From Methanosarcinales archaeon Methan_01 (GTDB taxonomy: Archaea > Halobacteriota > Methanosarcinia > Methanotrichales > Methanotrichaceae): 64,000 nucleotides of DNA. The DNA is taken from NCBI GenBank assembly GCA_001602645.1, contig LUYE01000036.1:117718-181717 (forward strand), read 5' to 3'. Positions 9,328-17,404 of this stretch are shown one piece after another; within the stretch, counting starts at the first letter, position 1; the number at the start of each line of letters is the position of its first letter. Position numbers and translations under genes: made by a program. The notes beneath the pieces were generated by a model. That model was not told the DNA's origin. It worked only from the letters and a program-made list of their open reading frames with translations, and did no database searches.

Positions 9328-10005
9328 ATGATATCTTCGTACAGGACGATTATGACCACGATTCTTTTCCTCCTTCTGGCGGCCACCACCTTCGGCATGG
9401 CGGCAGGCCAGGAGACGGGAGCCTCGGAGCTTCGGAAGGGGGAGCTCCTCTTCGTCGACGACTTTGAGACGAGCAAAGTGGGCGGGGCATGGGGATGCGT
9501 CCGGGGGGAGAACCAGAGCAACTACTACGAGGCCGGCAAGTACATCATAAACGTCGTCCCTGCCGACTCCTGGTGGCGGGTCCAGTCCGGCAAGTCCTTC
9601 GGTGACTCCATCGTGGAGGTAGAGGCGACCCCGACGGCCGGACCCGACGACAACGTCTACGGGCTGATGACCGGCTGGCTGAACTGGTCCAACTACTACC
9701 TATTCATGATCTCAGGGGACGGGTACTTCAGGTTCTCCAAGAGGGAGGGAGGGAACTGGACCCAAAACGACCCCTGGAAGAGGTCTGAGGCGATCAAGGT
9801 CGGAAAGGCGACGAACCTCCTCCAGGTCAAGCGGCAGGGGGAGACGTTATCCTTCTACGCCAATGGGGTCAAGCTCGCCGATTACGTCGACGAATCCTTC
9901 CTGGAAGGGAACGTGGGTCTGATCGCCGGGACTACGGTCTGTGGCGGGGGGAACGTCACCGTCAGCTTCGACAACTTCTCGATCTGGACGATTGGAGGGA
10001 CCTGA
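9328..10005 (+). CDS. Secreted concanavalin/LamG-like domain protein
   Basis: 225 residues from ATG 9328, chosen because GGGAGG stands about 9 nt upstream and the signal peptide (TTILFLLLAATTFGMAAG) then sits near the N-terminus; earlier in-frame ATG 9256 lacks a ribosome site. The mature part reads as one jelly-roll lectin-like domain: LFVDDFET, WWRVQSGKSFGDSIVEVEA, YGLMTGWLNWSNYYLFMISGDGYF, LQVKRQGETLSFYANGVKLADYVDESFLEG, GNVTVSFDNFSIW. This is the shape of LamG and glycoside-hydrolase-associated sugar-binding domains. No catalytic residues can be assigned. Several NxS/T sites could be glycosylated. Confidence 0.65.
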   Translation: MISSYRTIMTTILFLLLAATTFGMAAGQETGASELRKGELLFVDDFETSKVGGAWGCVRGENQSNYYEAGKYIINVVPADSWWRVQSGKSFGDSIVEVEATPTAGPDDNVYGLMTGWLNWSNYYLFMISGDGYFRFSKREGGNWTQNDPWKRSEAIKVGKATNLLQVKRQGETLSFYANGVKLADYVDESFLEGNVGLIAGTTVCGGGNVTVSFDNFSIWTIGGT

Positions 10006-10122
10006 TCCTCGGTCGGGTCCATCCCCGTCACCTTTATTTTCCGATCCCGATGCTTCACGAGTCGATCCCTTCCTGAGGCAAAACTGGCGAGGAGCCGGAC
10101 CCTCGCCGCCGGCTACAAAGCC

Positions 10123-10132
10123 TTTTTATATC
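10123..10132 (+). promoter_or_regulatory. TATA box of the RNase P RNA gene
   Basis: The sequence TTTTTATATC stands about 26 nt before the first base of the RNase P P1 helix, the expected archaeal promoter distance. Confidence 0.6.
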
Positions 10133-10151
10133 TTCCTCCCCTTTCCGCCCC

Positions 10152-10480
10152 GGGCGCGAGAGTGGAAGGGCGGCCGCCGCTGGCGAACCCTTCGCCGGTG
10201 TGGAAAGTCCCCCCACCTCTGGACACGCAGACACCTCTTTACGGTGTAGGGCGAGAGCTCTGGCTCTGGCACAGAAACGATACTGCGCCTCGCCAATGCC
10301 ATGATGCCGAAAGGCTGAGGTCGCGAGGGAGGCAGATGAAACGGCGAATCCCTGCGGGTGCAAGCCAAAATAAGGGCGATATACGGAAGTCCAGCCGACG
10401 CCCGGGTATGGCGCTGAGCTGAATGCCGCCGATGCCAAAAGGCAGGAACAGAAGGGGGCTTACTCTCCAGACTCGCGCCC
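10152..10480 (+). ncRNA. rnpB: RNase P RNA (archaeal type A)
   Basis: The ends form a perfect P1 helix: GGGCGCGAG at 10152-10160 and CTCGCGCCC at 10472-10480. Universally conserved blocks occur in the right order: GGAAAGTCC (CR I, near 10202), ACAGAAA (CR IV-type, near 10270), GGTGCAAGCC near 10358, and ACAGAAGGGGGCTTAC near 10449 (the CR V/P4-closing region). The length of about 329 nt fits archaeal type A. This RNA is the catalytic part of RNase P, which removes tRNA 5' leaders. Ends are inferred from the P1 helix. Confidence 0.93.
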
Positions 10481-10564
10481 CAGAATTTTCCCGTCACCTC
10501 CCGGGCAGGAAGACCTCGTTCTGACCTCATCCCCCTTTTCGTATCCCCTCTATTTTCCCTCGTC

Positions 10565-11164
10565 TCACCCCTCTTCGATATCGCTCTCCGTCGCGCCAGC
10601 CTCCCTTCTCAGAACTCTCCTAGCCAGGAGCCTCGCCACCCTGAGGGGCTCGGGGACCTTTCCCTCCAGGGTGAAGGAGTTGAGGAGGCCCTTCGTCTCC
10701 TCCGCCGTCGCCCCCAGGGACCTGACATATACCACAAAACCGGTCTTGAGCCTGACCGCTTCCCTGGGCCCCAGCCTTCTGTACCGGTCGATCTTACCTT
10801 CGGGCCGGAAAAAGTGCCTCCGGATGTGCCCCTCGATCCCCTCCGACTCCTGGTAGGTGAGGCTTATCACCGGAAGGGCCGTCTCCTGGTGGAGGAGGTC
10901 GAGATCGACGACGTTGAACCAGCTGATCACCGATCCGTTAAGGAGGAGGGCGTTTATGTCCCTCCGGTCGAGCTCCTCCAATATCTCCAGGATCCCCTCG
11001 GTGGCGTCATCCCCTCCGACGGTGATCTCGGCGAGGCCGAAGCCATCGATGCGGATATCTCTCCTCATCACCACGCCCGCAAGCCTCGACTTCGGCTCGG
11101 TCTTAACAAAGCTCTCCGCCACCCCCAGGACTCGAACCCCTCTCTTGTTGACGTGGATGGCCAT
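10565..11164 (-). CDS. DUF99 family protein
   Basis: 199 residues from ATG 11164, with GAGGTGAT four bases upstream. The pattern GVRVLGVAES, AGVVMRRDIRIDGFGLAEITVGGDDAT, INALLLNGSVISWFNVVDLDLLHQETALPVISLTYQ matches DUF99 (UPF0215), a family found mainly in archaea and structurally related to endonuclease V-like folds. Biochemical role is unknown. It is monocistronic, convergent with the RNase P RNA. Confidence 0.85.
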   Translation of the reverse strand: MAIHVNKRGVRVLGVAESFVKTEPKSRLAGVVMRRDIRIDGFGLAEITVGGDDATEGILEILEELDRRDINALLLNGSVISWFNVVDLDLLHQETALPVISLTYQESEGIEGHIRRHFFRPEGKIDRYRRLGPREAVRLKTGFVVYVRSLGATAEETKGLLNSFTLEGKVPEPLRVARLLARRVLRREAGATESDIEEG

Positions 11165-11368
11165 GATCACCTCTCCGCTCTACAACCTGAATATCCTTTT
11201 GGGGGGTCGTCTCAAGGTGCCTCGCCTCATCTCCCTCTGAGGATGCGGGATTTGATCTCCTCCCCTTCTGAACATTGAGAGACGGTGGTTGGGGACGACT
11301 GACGTTCGCCATTTCGATCCGCCCAGACGAAACCCTTAATTAACCTTTGCTGCTATCCTTTCGGCTCA

Positions 11369-12469
11369 ATGGACGAGGACGATATCCCTTCGGCGGAAGA
11401 GGGTTTCTTCTACGATTACGCCATCCCCTCCGAGATCGGATCTGATGAGGTAGAGCCCTCCTGGAGCGGAGCCAACGCCTCGGCAGGAATCCCTCCCGAG
11501 ATCTCCACGGAGGTCCCCTCCCAGCTGACGGGAGACGGCGCCCAGTCGACCGTCATCTCCATCGTCGATTACCTGAACTCATCCCTGGGGATCGACGTCC
11601 TATCGATCCTCGGGACCATCCTCACCATCGCCGTCATCCTCGTCCTGACCCTCGTAGCTGCCCGGTTGGTGGACCGGGCCCTCACCGCCCCGATCCCCAG
11701 GGTAAGGGGGAACGGGAAGGTGGGCCTCGACGTCGAGACGGAGATGACCTTCAGGACCATCACCAGGAGGCTTCTGGTGGCGGCGATCTACCTATTAGGG
11801 GTCATCATGATCATCTATCAGATTCCGGTCCTCAATAGGGTCGCCGTAACCCTCCTGGCCGGGGCGGGGGTGGCGGGGCTAGCCATCGGCTTCGCCGCCA
11901 AGGACTCCCTATCGAACATAATCTCGGGGATATTCCTCGCCGTCTTCCACCCCTTCAGGGTAGGCGACTACATCGACTTCGAGAGCGAATACTGCCAGGT
12001 AGAGGACCTGACCCTGAGACACACCACCATAAAGACGTGGGACGGCCGGAGGATCTTCGTCCCCAACAGCATGATGGGCAACCAGGCGATAGTCAACTGG
12101 TCGATCGTCGATCCGGTGATCACCTCGCGGGTCGACTTTGGGATCGGATACGACTCAGACATCGACAGGGCTAGGGAGATCATCCTGGATGTGGCGAAGC
12201 GCCACCCCCTCGTCCTCAAAGATCGAGAGATCTCCGTGAGGGTGACGGAGCTCGGAGACTTCGCCGTCAACCTCAGGCTGAGCGTGGAATTGCCGAAGAG
12301 GGACGTCGCCTTCACCACCGGATGCGAGATCCGGGAGGCGGTGAAGAGGAGGTTCGACGCGGAGGGGATAGAGATACCCTATCCCTACAGAAACCTGGTC
12401 ATATCCAATCCGGAGGCTCTCCGAGAGGTAGCGGGCAGCCAGGCGGCGGGAAAGCTGAAGCCCTCCTGA
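11369..12469 (+). CDS. mscS: Small-conductance mechanosensitive channel (MscS family)
   Basis: 366 residues. An acidic N-terminal segment of about 70 residues precedes three hydrophobic helices (VLSILGTILTIAVILVLTLVAARLV; LLVAAIYLLGVIMIIYQIPV; AVTLLAGAGVAGLAIGFAAKDSLSNIISGIFLAV). The last is the pore helix with the Gly/Ala-rich pattern of MscS. The beta domain follows (FRVGDYIDFESEYCQVEDL, IKTWDGRRIFVPNS, NWS), then an alpha-beta domain ending in IEIPYPYRNL. It opens under membrane tension and releases solutes after hypo-osmotic shock. The long acidic N-terminus is unusual. Confidence 0.92.
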   Translation: MDEDDIPSAEEGFFYDYAIPSEIGSDEVEPSWSGANASAGIPPEISTEVPSQLTGDGAQSTVISIVDYLNSSLGIDVLSILGTILTIAVILVLTLVAARLVDRALTAPIPRVRGNGKVGLDVETEMTFRTITRRLLVAAIYLLGVIMIIYQIPVLNRVAVTLLAGAGVAGLAIGFAAKDSLSNIISGIFLAVFHPFRVGDYIDFESEYCQVEDLTLRHTTIKTWDGRRIFVPNSMMGNQAIVNWSIVDPVITSRVDFGIGYDSDIDRAREIILDVAKRHPLVLKDREISVRVTELGDFAVNLRLSVELPKRDVAFTTGCEIREAVKRRFDAEGIEIPYPYRNLVISNPEALREVAGSQAAGKLKPS

Positions 12470-12858
12470 GGTCCGTCTCATCTCCATCCTCTCATCTCAC
12501 CTACCCCTCGGTCTCATCTTCTCCTTTCCTCTTTCCCGCAGGCTGCCCCTTCGATTCGGCAGTTCTTCCTCTCTCCCCTCTTTCCTGACTCCTTTGTCCG
12601 TTCTAGGTGCCTTCCGTATGCCCATCCTCCTTTTCTAACCCCCTTCTCCATCCATCTCCACCTCCCTCCAACGACGGTGGAGGGCTCCTCCTTCTGAACG
12701 AAAATTTTTTAAGTTTCTCCGTCCAAATCATAGACGTTGAAGCCACCGGGTCGGCGGGCCGAAGACGGCCGGGCATCCGATCTATCGGGATCTGATCGGC
12801 TCTGTGGGACCTAGATGATTCGGATCTGCATATTGGGATGGTGCGTGGAGGTGAGATC
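12470..12858 (+). other. Intergenic region with a long pyrimidine-rich tract
   Basis: Between mscS and the next gene I see no coding frame. From about 12474 to 12675 the plus strand is strongly C/T-biased, with runs such as CTTCTCCTTTCCTCTTTCCC. It may include the mscS terminator. At about 12702-12714 AAAATTTTTTAAG could be a promoter element for the following small gene. Confidence 0.5.
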
Positions 12859-13134
12859 TTGAAGACGAAGGAGATGGAGAAGATGGACGAGGTGGTCCGG
12901 GAGATCGGGACCGGACCGCTATGTATGAACGAGTCCCTCCTGAAGGAGGTACGAACGACCCTCCTGGAGAAGGGGTACGCCGCCGCCGAGGTGATGGTCT
13001 CCCAGAGGTCTGGGTCCGACGAGCAGGGAGAGATATCGAGGGCCCTCGCCATCTGCCAGAGGTACAAGCTCAGCTCGGAGGCGGCGGCGAAGGTCGTCGA
13101 GAGCCTGAACGTCATCAAGTCGGGGAGGTGGTGA
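12859..13134 (+). CDS. Small unknown protein
   Basis: 91 residues if translation starts at TTG 12859, which has a near-perfect ribosome site GGAGGTGA four bases upstream; ATG 12838 has none. The protein is charged and helical (KTKEMEKMDEVVREIG, CMNESLLKEVRTTLLEKGY, SRALAICQRYKLSSEAAAKVVESL) with two cysteines and no membrane segment. The last 35 residues could form a small helix-turn-helix, but I do not recognise a family. Standing alone between two A+T-rich gaps, it offers no context for function. Confidence 0.6.
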   Translation: MKTKEMEKMDEVVREIGTGPLCMNESLLKEVRTTLLEKGYAAAEVMVSQRSGSDEQGEISRALAICQRYKLSSEAAAKVVESLNVIKSGRW

Positions 13135-13494
13135 CCCTTCAATGGGTCGGATCGGCCTCGTAGATCTGGAGGGCCCTTTCCTCTGAACATTTAAATTTTT
13201 TTAACCCGGATGTCTTGTCTGGCTCCATCTATCAAAAAATTAGTTTTACTATGCATAAAATAAACCTTTTATATTTTATTATATAAAATAACTGTATAAT
13301 TCTTAAATGTTCTGATTATTGATATTGAATTCAATATCTGAACTCATAGCCTCAAGCGCAAATGCCGATATCCTGTGAGCATATTTGGTGGCTCTGGTCT
13401 TAAGGGGGCCTCCTGGCCGTTCATATTGGAAGAATATACTTATATATGATGATCAACCAAAAAATTGGAAATTAGATTATAGGGGTGGACGACA
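13135..13494 (+). other. A+T-rich intergenic region with promoter of the repeat protein
   Basis: No coding frame is seen. 13240-13330 is very A+T-rich. CTTATATATG at 13438-13447 is a good TATA box for the gene at 13495, leaving a leader of roughly 25-30 nt that includes GGGGTGGA before the ATG. Confidence 0.5.
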
Positions 13495-14295
13495 ATGAAC
13501 GTATTAAGATGTTTCATACTTTGCCTGGCTTTCGCATTGGGCCTAAGCTTTGCAGTTGCTCAGACAGATCTTCTATACTACGACCCTGCAGGAGAAGGGG
13601 CGTTCTACGCCACCGATGGCAACGGCAACATCCAGCTTCTGAAGCTGCAGAGCGGATGGCGCCACACCTGGTCCATAATAGTTCCCGGGGACTTCGGGGG
13701 TGACGGTCACACCGACCTTCTCTTCTACGACCCCGCCGGAGAGGGAGCGTTCTATGCGACAGACGGAAACGGCAACATCCAGCTTCTGAAGCTGCAGAGC
13801 GGATGGCGCCACACCTGGTCCATAATAGTTCCCGGGGACTTCGGGGGTGACGGTCACACCGACCTTCTCTTCTACGACCCGACTGCCGGGGAGGGGGCGT
13901 TCTATGCGACAGACGGCAACGGCAACATCCAGCTTCTAAAGCTGCAGAACGGATGGCGCCACACCTGGTCCATAATAGTTCCCGGGGACTTCGGGGGCGA
14001 TGGTCACACCGACCTTCTCTTCTACGACCCGACTGCCGGGGAGGGGGCGTTCTACGCCACCGACGGTAACGGCAACATCCAGCTTCTGAAGCTGCAGAAC
14101 GGATGGCGCCACACCTGGTCCATAATAGTTCCCGGGGACTTCGGGGGTGATGGTCACACCGACCTTCTCTTCTACGACCCGACTGCCGGAGAGGGGGCAT
14201 TCTACGCCACCGACGGCAACGGCAACATCCAGCTTCTGAAGCTGCAGAGCGGATGGCGTCGCACCTGGTCCATGATCGTTCCCGGAGACTATTAG
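13495..14295 (+). CDS. Secreted FG-GAP/VCBS-like protein of five near-identical repeats
   Basis: 266 residues. A signal peptide (CFILCLAFALGLSFAVAQ) is followed only by tandem units of 49-50 residues: four complete and one ending early. Each unit has DLLFYDP(T)AGEGAFYATDGNGNIQLL..., a Trp-Arg-His-Thr-Trp core and a GDFGGDGHTD loop. GDFGGDGHTDLLFYD has the look of the calcium-binding FG-GAP loop of beta-propellers, so each unit is probably one blade. Five blades with no other domain suggests a small secreted propeller or lectin. The units differ at only a few residues (PAGE/PTAGE, QSG/QNG, the last blade RRTWSM), which points to recent amplification or gene conversion. Confidence 0.8.
   Translation: MNVLRCFILCLAFALGLSFAVAQTDLLYYDPAGEGAFYATDGNGNIQLLKLQSGWRHTWSIIVPGDFGGDGHTDLLFYDPAGEGAFYATDGNGNIQLLKLQSGWRHTWSIIVPGDFGGDGHTDLLFYDPTAGEGAFYATDGNGNIQLLKLQNGWRHTWSIIVPGDFGGDGHTDLLFYDPTAGEGAFYATDGNGNIQLLKLQNGWRHTWSIIVPGDFGGDGHTDLLFYDPTAGEGAFYATDGNGNIQLLKLQSGWRRTWSMIVPGDY
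13567..14294 (+). repeat. Five tandem 147-150-bp coding repeats
   Basis: Units start at 13567, 13714, 13861, 14011 and 14161 (spacing 147, 147, 150, 150; the last unit is cut to 134 bp). The 3-bp difference is one added Thr codon in units 3-5. Silent differences are few, so the array is highly homogeneous at DNA level and could change copy number by recombination. Confidence 0.9.
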
Positions 14296-14403
14296 CCCAA
14301 GGAGTCAACCAGCATAGTCGATCATGCTAAATGTCTTTCAGATGGGCTCGGCGGAAGTGGTCGTCGGAGCCCCTTCTTTTATCCCTTATTCTCCATAAGT
14401 CTC

Positions 14404-15219
14404 TTAACCAACCCCTATTTCAGGCCCCCCCACATCCCCCTCGCAGTGGGCCATGATCTTCCTCACGATCTCGTCGAAGGCCTCGGCGTTCTTCGAAGCG
14501 GCGCTGAGGATGAAGGGCCTCCCGAGGTCGCCGCTCTCGCAGATCGCGGGATCGATCTCGATCCTTCCGAGGAAGGGGACCGCGAGCTCCACCGCCGCCT
14601 TCATCCCGCCCCCGACCTTGAAGATGTCTATCGCTCCCCCGCACCCGGGGCAAGAGAAGCCGCTCATGTTCTCGATGATCCCCAGGACCGGGACCCCCAG
14701 GGACCGAGACATATCGATAGCCCTCCTGGCGTCGATGAGGGCCAGATCCTGGGGGGTGGTGACGATGACCGTCCCGTCGGGGCGGAGGAGCTGGGCGATG
14801 GATAAGGGCTCGTCGCCCGTCCCTGGCGGAAGGTCGATCACCATGTAGTCGAGATCCTCCCAGGCCACGCCCTCGATGAACTGCTTGAGGGCCTGCATCT
14901 TCAGCGGCCCCCTCCAGACGACGGGGCTCTCCCTCCCGATCAGGAAGGCCATGGAGACGACCTTGATCTCTCTATCGAGCCCTATGGGGATCTCCGCCGG
15001 GCGGATCGTCTTGCCCTCCCCCGTCAGGACGGCGTCCTCGATCTTCAGCATCTTTGGGACGTTCGGCCCCGTGATGTCGGCGTCCAGGATCCCCACCTCT
15101 TTCCCGTAGAGAGCGAGGCCGAGGGCGAGGTTGACGGCCACCGTCGTCTTCCCGACGCCCCCCTTTCCGCTCATCACCATTATCCTGTGCTTGATCGTAT
15201 CGGCGAGAAATTCTTTCAT
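14404..15219 (-). CDS. Mrp/ApbC-type P-loop ATPase, iron-sulfur carrier
   Basis: 271 residues from ATG 15219 (GGAG 8 nt upstream; an in-frame TTG at 15246 has no ribosome site). Deviant Walker [13 protein letters not shown], switch region [13 protein letters not shown], Walker [12 protein letters not shown] and the C-terminal FSCPGCGG motif, whose CPGC pair binds a bridging [4Fe-4S] cluster. This family delivers Fe-S clusters to target proteins. It is divergent from the following membrane-protein gene. Confidence 0.9.
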   Translation of the reverse strand: MKEFLADTIKHRIMVMSGKGGVGKTTVAVNLALGLALYGKEVGILDADITGPNVPKMLKIEDAVLTGEGKTIRPAEIPIGLDREIKVVSMAFLIGRESPVVWRGPLKMQALKQFIEGVAWEDLDYMVIDLPPGTGDEPLSIAQLLRPDGTVIVTTPQDLALIDARRAIDMSRSLGVPVLGIIENMSGFSCPGCGGAIDIFKVGGGMKAAVELAVPFLGRIEIDPAICESGDLGRPFILSAASKNAEAFDEIVRKIMAHCEGDVGGPEIGVG

Positions 15220-15373
15220 ATTGTCCGCTCCATAAGGCTCCTTCAAGACCTTTTTGGACGATATGACTCAGCTCTCTTATCTTAACTTAGAAGAGCCTTT
15301 TGGCCGCGAGGGCGACGATCTCGTCCTCCCCTTAGCGACGAAAGGTTATACCCCGAAGGGCATTCTCGATACC

Positions 15374-16081
15374 ATGAACCACCGGATGATCTACCTCCCC
15401 TTCGGAATTTTGGCGATCCTCCTTCTGGCCCTCCTCCTCTGGGCGAGCGTCGCTCTCCTCTTCTTTGGAGCCCTCAGCACCGCCTTCACCAGGATGGGGT
15501 TCTCCTGGTCCGACGCCCTCCTCCTCCTCGCCGCCTCTCTCGTCGGCGCCGGGATGAACATTCCCCTCTTCACCCTGGAGTCGAAGGTCCCCGTGGTGAG
15601 GGAGGCCTTCGTCAGGTCCTTCGGGATGGTCTATAGGGTGCCGGTGATGAAGACGGTGACCAACGAGACGACGGTGGCCGTCAACGTAGGCGGCGCCCTG
15701 ATCCCGGTCCTCGTCTCCGCCTACCTCCTCTTATCATATCCGACGGCGGCGGCCGTCGCCCTGGGGGGGACGGCGATCGTCGCCCTGGTGACCTACACCG
15801 TTGCAAGGCCGATTCGGGGGCTGGGGATCGCCACCCCCATATTCATACCGCCCCTCGCGGCGGCCGCATCCGCCCTCCTCCTGACGGCGGCCTTCTCTCC
15901 CATCCCCGAGGGACGATTCGTCACCGCCTACGTCGGCGGGGTCCTGGGAACCCTGATAGGCGCCGACCTTCTGAACCTCCCTCGGATCTCTGACCTGGGG
16001 GCACCGGTGGCGAGCATCGGGGGGGCGGGGACCTTCGACGGCATATTCCTGACGGGGGTGATCGCGGTCCTGATCGTCTGA
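15374..16081 (+). CDS. DUF1614 family membrane protein
   Basis: About seven hydrophobic segments, beginning YLPFGILAILLLALLLWASVALLF. The motif MGFSWSDALLLLAASLVGAGMNIPL and the polar GGALIPVLVSAYLL and IGGAGTFDGIFLTG segments match DUF1614, a family of unknown function in methanogens and some bacteria. I place the start at ATG 15374 because the first membrane helix follows at once (MNHRMIYLPFG); the frame is open to 15254. GGTTATACC at about 15344 could be the TATA box of a leaderless message. Confidence 0.75.
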   Translation: MNHRMIYLPFGILAILLLALLLWASVALLFFGALSTAFTRMGFSWSDALLLLAASLVGAGMNIPLFTLESKVPVVREAFVRSFGMVYRVPVMKTVTNETTVAVNVGGALIPVLVSAYLLLSYPTAAAVALGGTAIVALVTYTVARPIRGLGIATPIFIPPLAAAASALLLTAAFSPIPEGRFVTAYVGGVLGTLIGADLLNLPRISDLGAPVASIGGAGTFDGIFLTGVIAVLIV

Positions 16082-16121
16082 GGAGGAAAGGTCTTTATCG
16101 AGGACCGGCGTCTCATCCTCC

Positions 16122-17393
16122 ATGAGCTTCAGAGGTTTCCTCACCGGCCTGCAGGAGGCTGGCCACCTGGAGGAGGTGGATCGCCCCGTCTCGCCTGCCC
16201 TGGAGGCGGCGGCCCTCTCCGTCGGGGCGGGCCCTCTACTCTTCAATAACGTCGACGGCAAGAAGTGCTGCATGAACGTCCTCGGGACCCGGGACCTCCT
16301 GGCTCGGGCCCTCGAGATCCCCAAGGAGGATATGGCGAGGGAGCTAGCCAGGGTCGACCTCTCCAGCGGCTGGATCCGGGAAGTGGACTCCTCGGAGTTC
16401 ATGGAGGTCGTCACCAAACCCGACCTCACCGGCCTTCCCATCCTCACCCATTTTCCGGGGGACGGGGGTCCCTACATCACCTCCGGGATCGTGGTATCCG
16501 CTTTCGGCGATAAGACGAACGCCTCCGTCCACAGGATGATGGTCCTCGGCAAAGACAGAGTTGCAGCAAGGCTCGTCCCCGGGAGGCACACCTCCATGCT
16601 CCTCCAGGAGGCTCTGGCTAAAGGCGAGCGGCTGCCGGTCGGGATCGTCATTGGGGTCGACCCCGCCGTCCTGATCGCCGCCAGCACCCGGGTCCCCCCG
16701 GGGATGGAGTTTCAGTACGCAAGCTCCCTCTCCGGAAGCCCCGTCGAGCTGGTGGCCCTCGATAACGGGGTCACCGTCCCTCACGCCGAGATAGTCTTCG
16801 AGGGGTTCATCGACGGCGAGAGGGCCTCCGAGGGGCCCTTCGTCGACATCACCGGGACCCGGGACTTTCCGAGGATGGAGCCTGTGATCCACCTATCGAA
16901 GATGATGACGAGGGAGGTTCCGATCTACCACGCCCTTCTTCCTTCGGGGGGAGAGCACAAGATGCTGATGGGGGTCCCCTACGAGCCCCTCATCTTCAGG
17001 GCCGCATCGGAGGTCGCCGAGGTGAAGAACGTCCTCCTGACCGTGGGGGGGTGCTCCTACCTCCACGCCGCCGTCTCGATCCGAAAGAGGGATGAGGCCG
17101 ATCCGGGGAAGGTGATCGCCGCCGCTTTCGAGGCCCACAAGAGCCTCAAGCACGTCATCGTCGTCGACGAGGACGTCGACATCTACAGCCCCGAGGAGCT
17201 GGAGTACGCCGTCGCCACCAGGGTGAAGGGGGACGAGGACATCGTCATGCTTCCCAACGTCCGGGGGAGCACCCTCGACCCGAGGTCCGTCGACGGGATC
17301 ACCACCAAGGTTGGAATAGACGCCACCATGCCCCTGGGGGAGGAGGAGAAGTTCCTCAGGATCAGGCCAATGATGCTGGAAGGTCGCTCCTGA
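16122..17393 (+). CDS. UbiD-family decarboxylase, probably anhydromevalonate phosphate decarboxylase
   Basis: 423 residues with UbiD-type sequence throughout: GTRDLLARALEI, PILTHFPGDGGPYITSGIVV, NASVHRMMVLGKDRVAARLVPGRH, PVGIVIGVDPAVLIAAST, EIVFEGFIDGERASEGPFVDITGTRDFPRMEPVIHL. UbiD enzymes use prenylated FMN for reversible decarboxylation. In methanogens the archaeal mevalonate pathway uses a UbiD homolog to decarboxylate trans-anhydromevalonate phosphate, the most likely role here. No aconitase-X or UbiX gene is adjacent. GTCTTTATCG at about 16090 may be the TATA box. Confidence 0.82.
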   Translation: MSFRGFLTGLQEAGHLEEVDRPVSPALEAAALSVGAGPLLFNNVDGKKCCMNVLGTRDLLARALEIPKEDMARELARVDLSSGWIREVDSSEFMEVVTKPDLTGLPILTHFPGDGGPYITSGIVVSAFGDKTNASVHRMMVLGKDRVAARLVPGRHTSMLLQEALAKGERLPVGIVIGVDPAVLIAASTRVPPGMEFQYASSLSGSPVELVALDNGVTVPHAEIVFEGFIDGERASEGPFVDITGTRDFPRMEPVIHLSKMMTREVPIYHALLPSGGEHKMLMGVPYEPLIFRAASEVAEVKNVLLTVGGCSYLHAAVSIRKRDEADPGKVIAAAFEAHKSLKHVIVVDEDVDIYSPEELEYAVATRVKGDEDIVMLPNVRGSTLDPRSVDGITTKVGIDATMPLGEEEKFLRIRPMMLEGRS

Positions 17394-17404
17394 AGAGGTT
17401 CCGA

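Noticed and set aside
13567..14294. CRISPR array suspicion for the tandem repeats
   Set aside because: Units are 147-150 bp, continuous without unique spacers, and in frame in a secreted protein.
13514..14308. 264-codon minus-strand repeat frame
   Set aside because: Antisense of the tandem repeat protein; Arg/Cys-rich composition is an artefact of the repeats.
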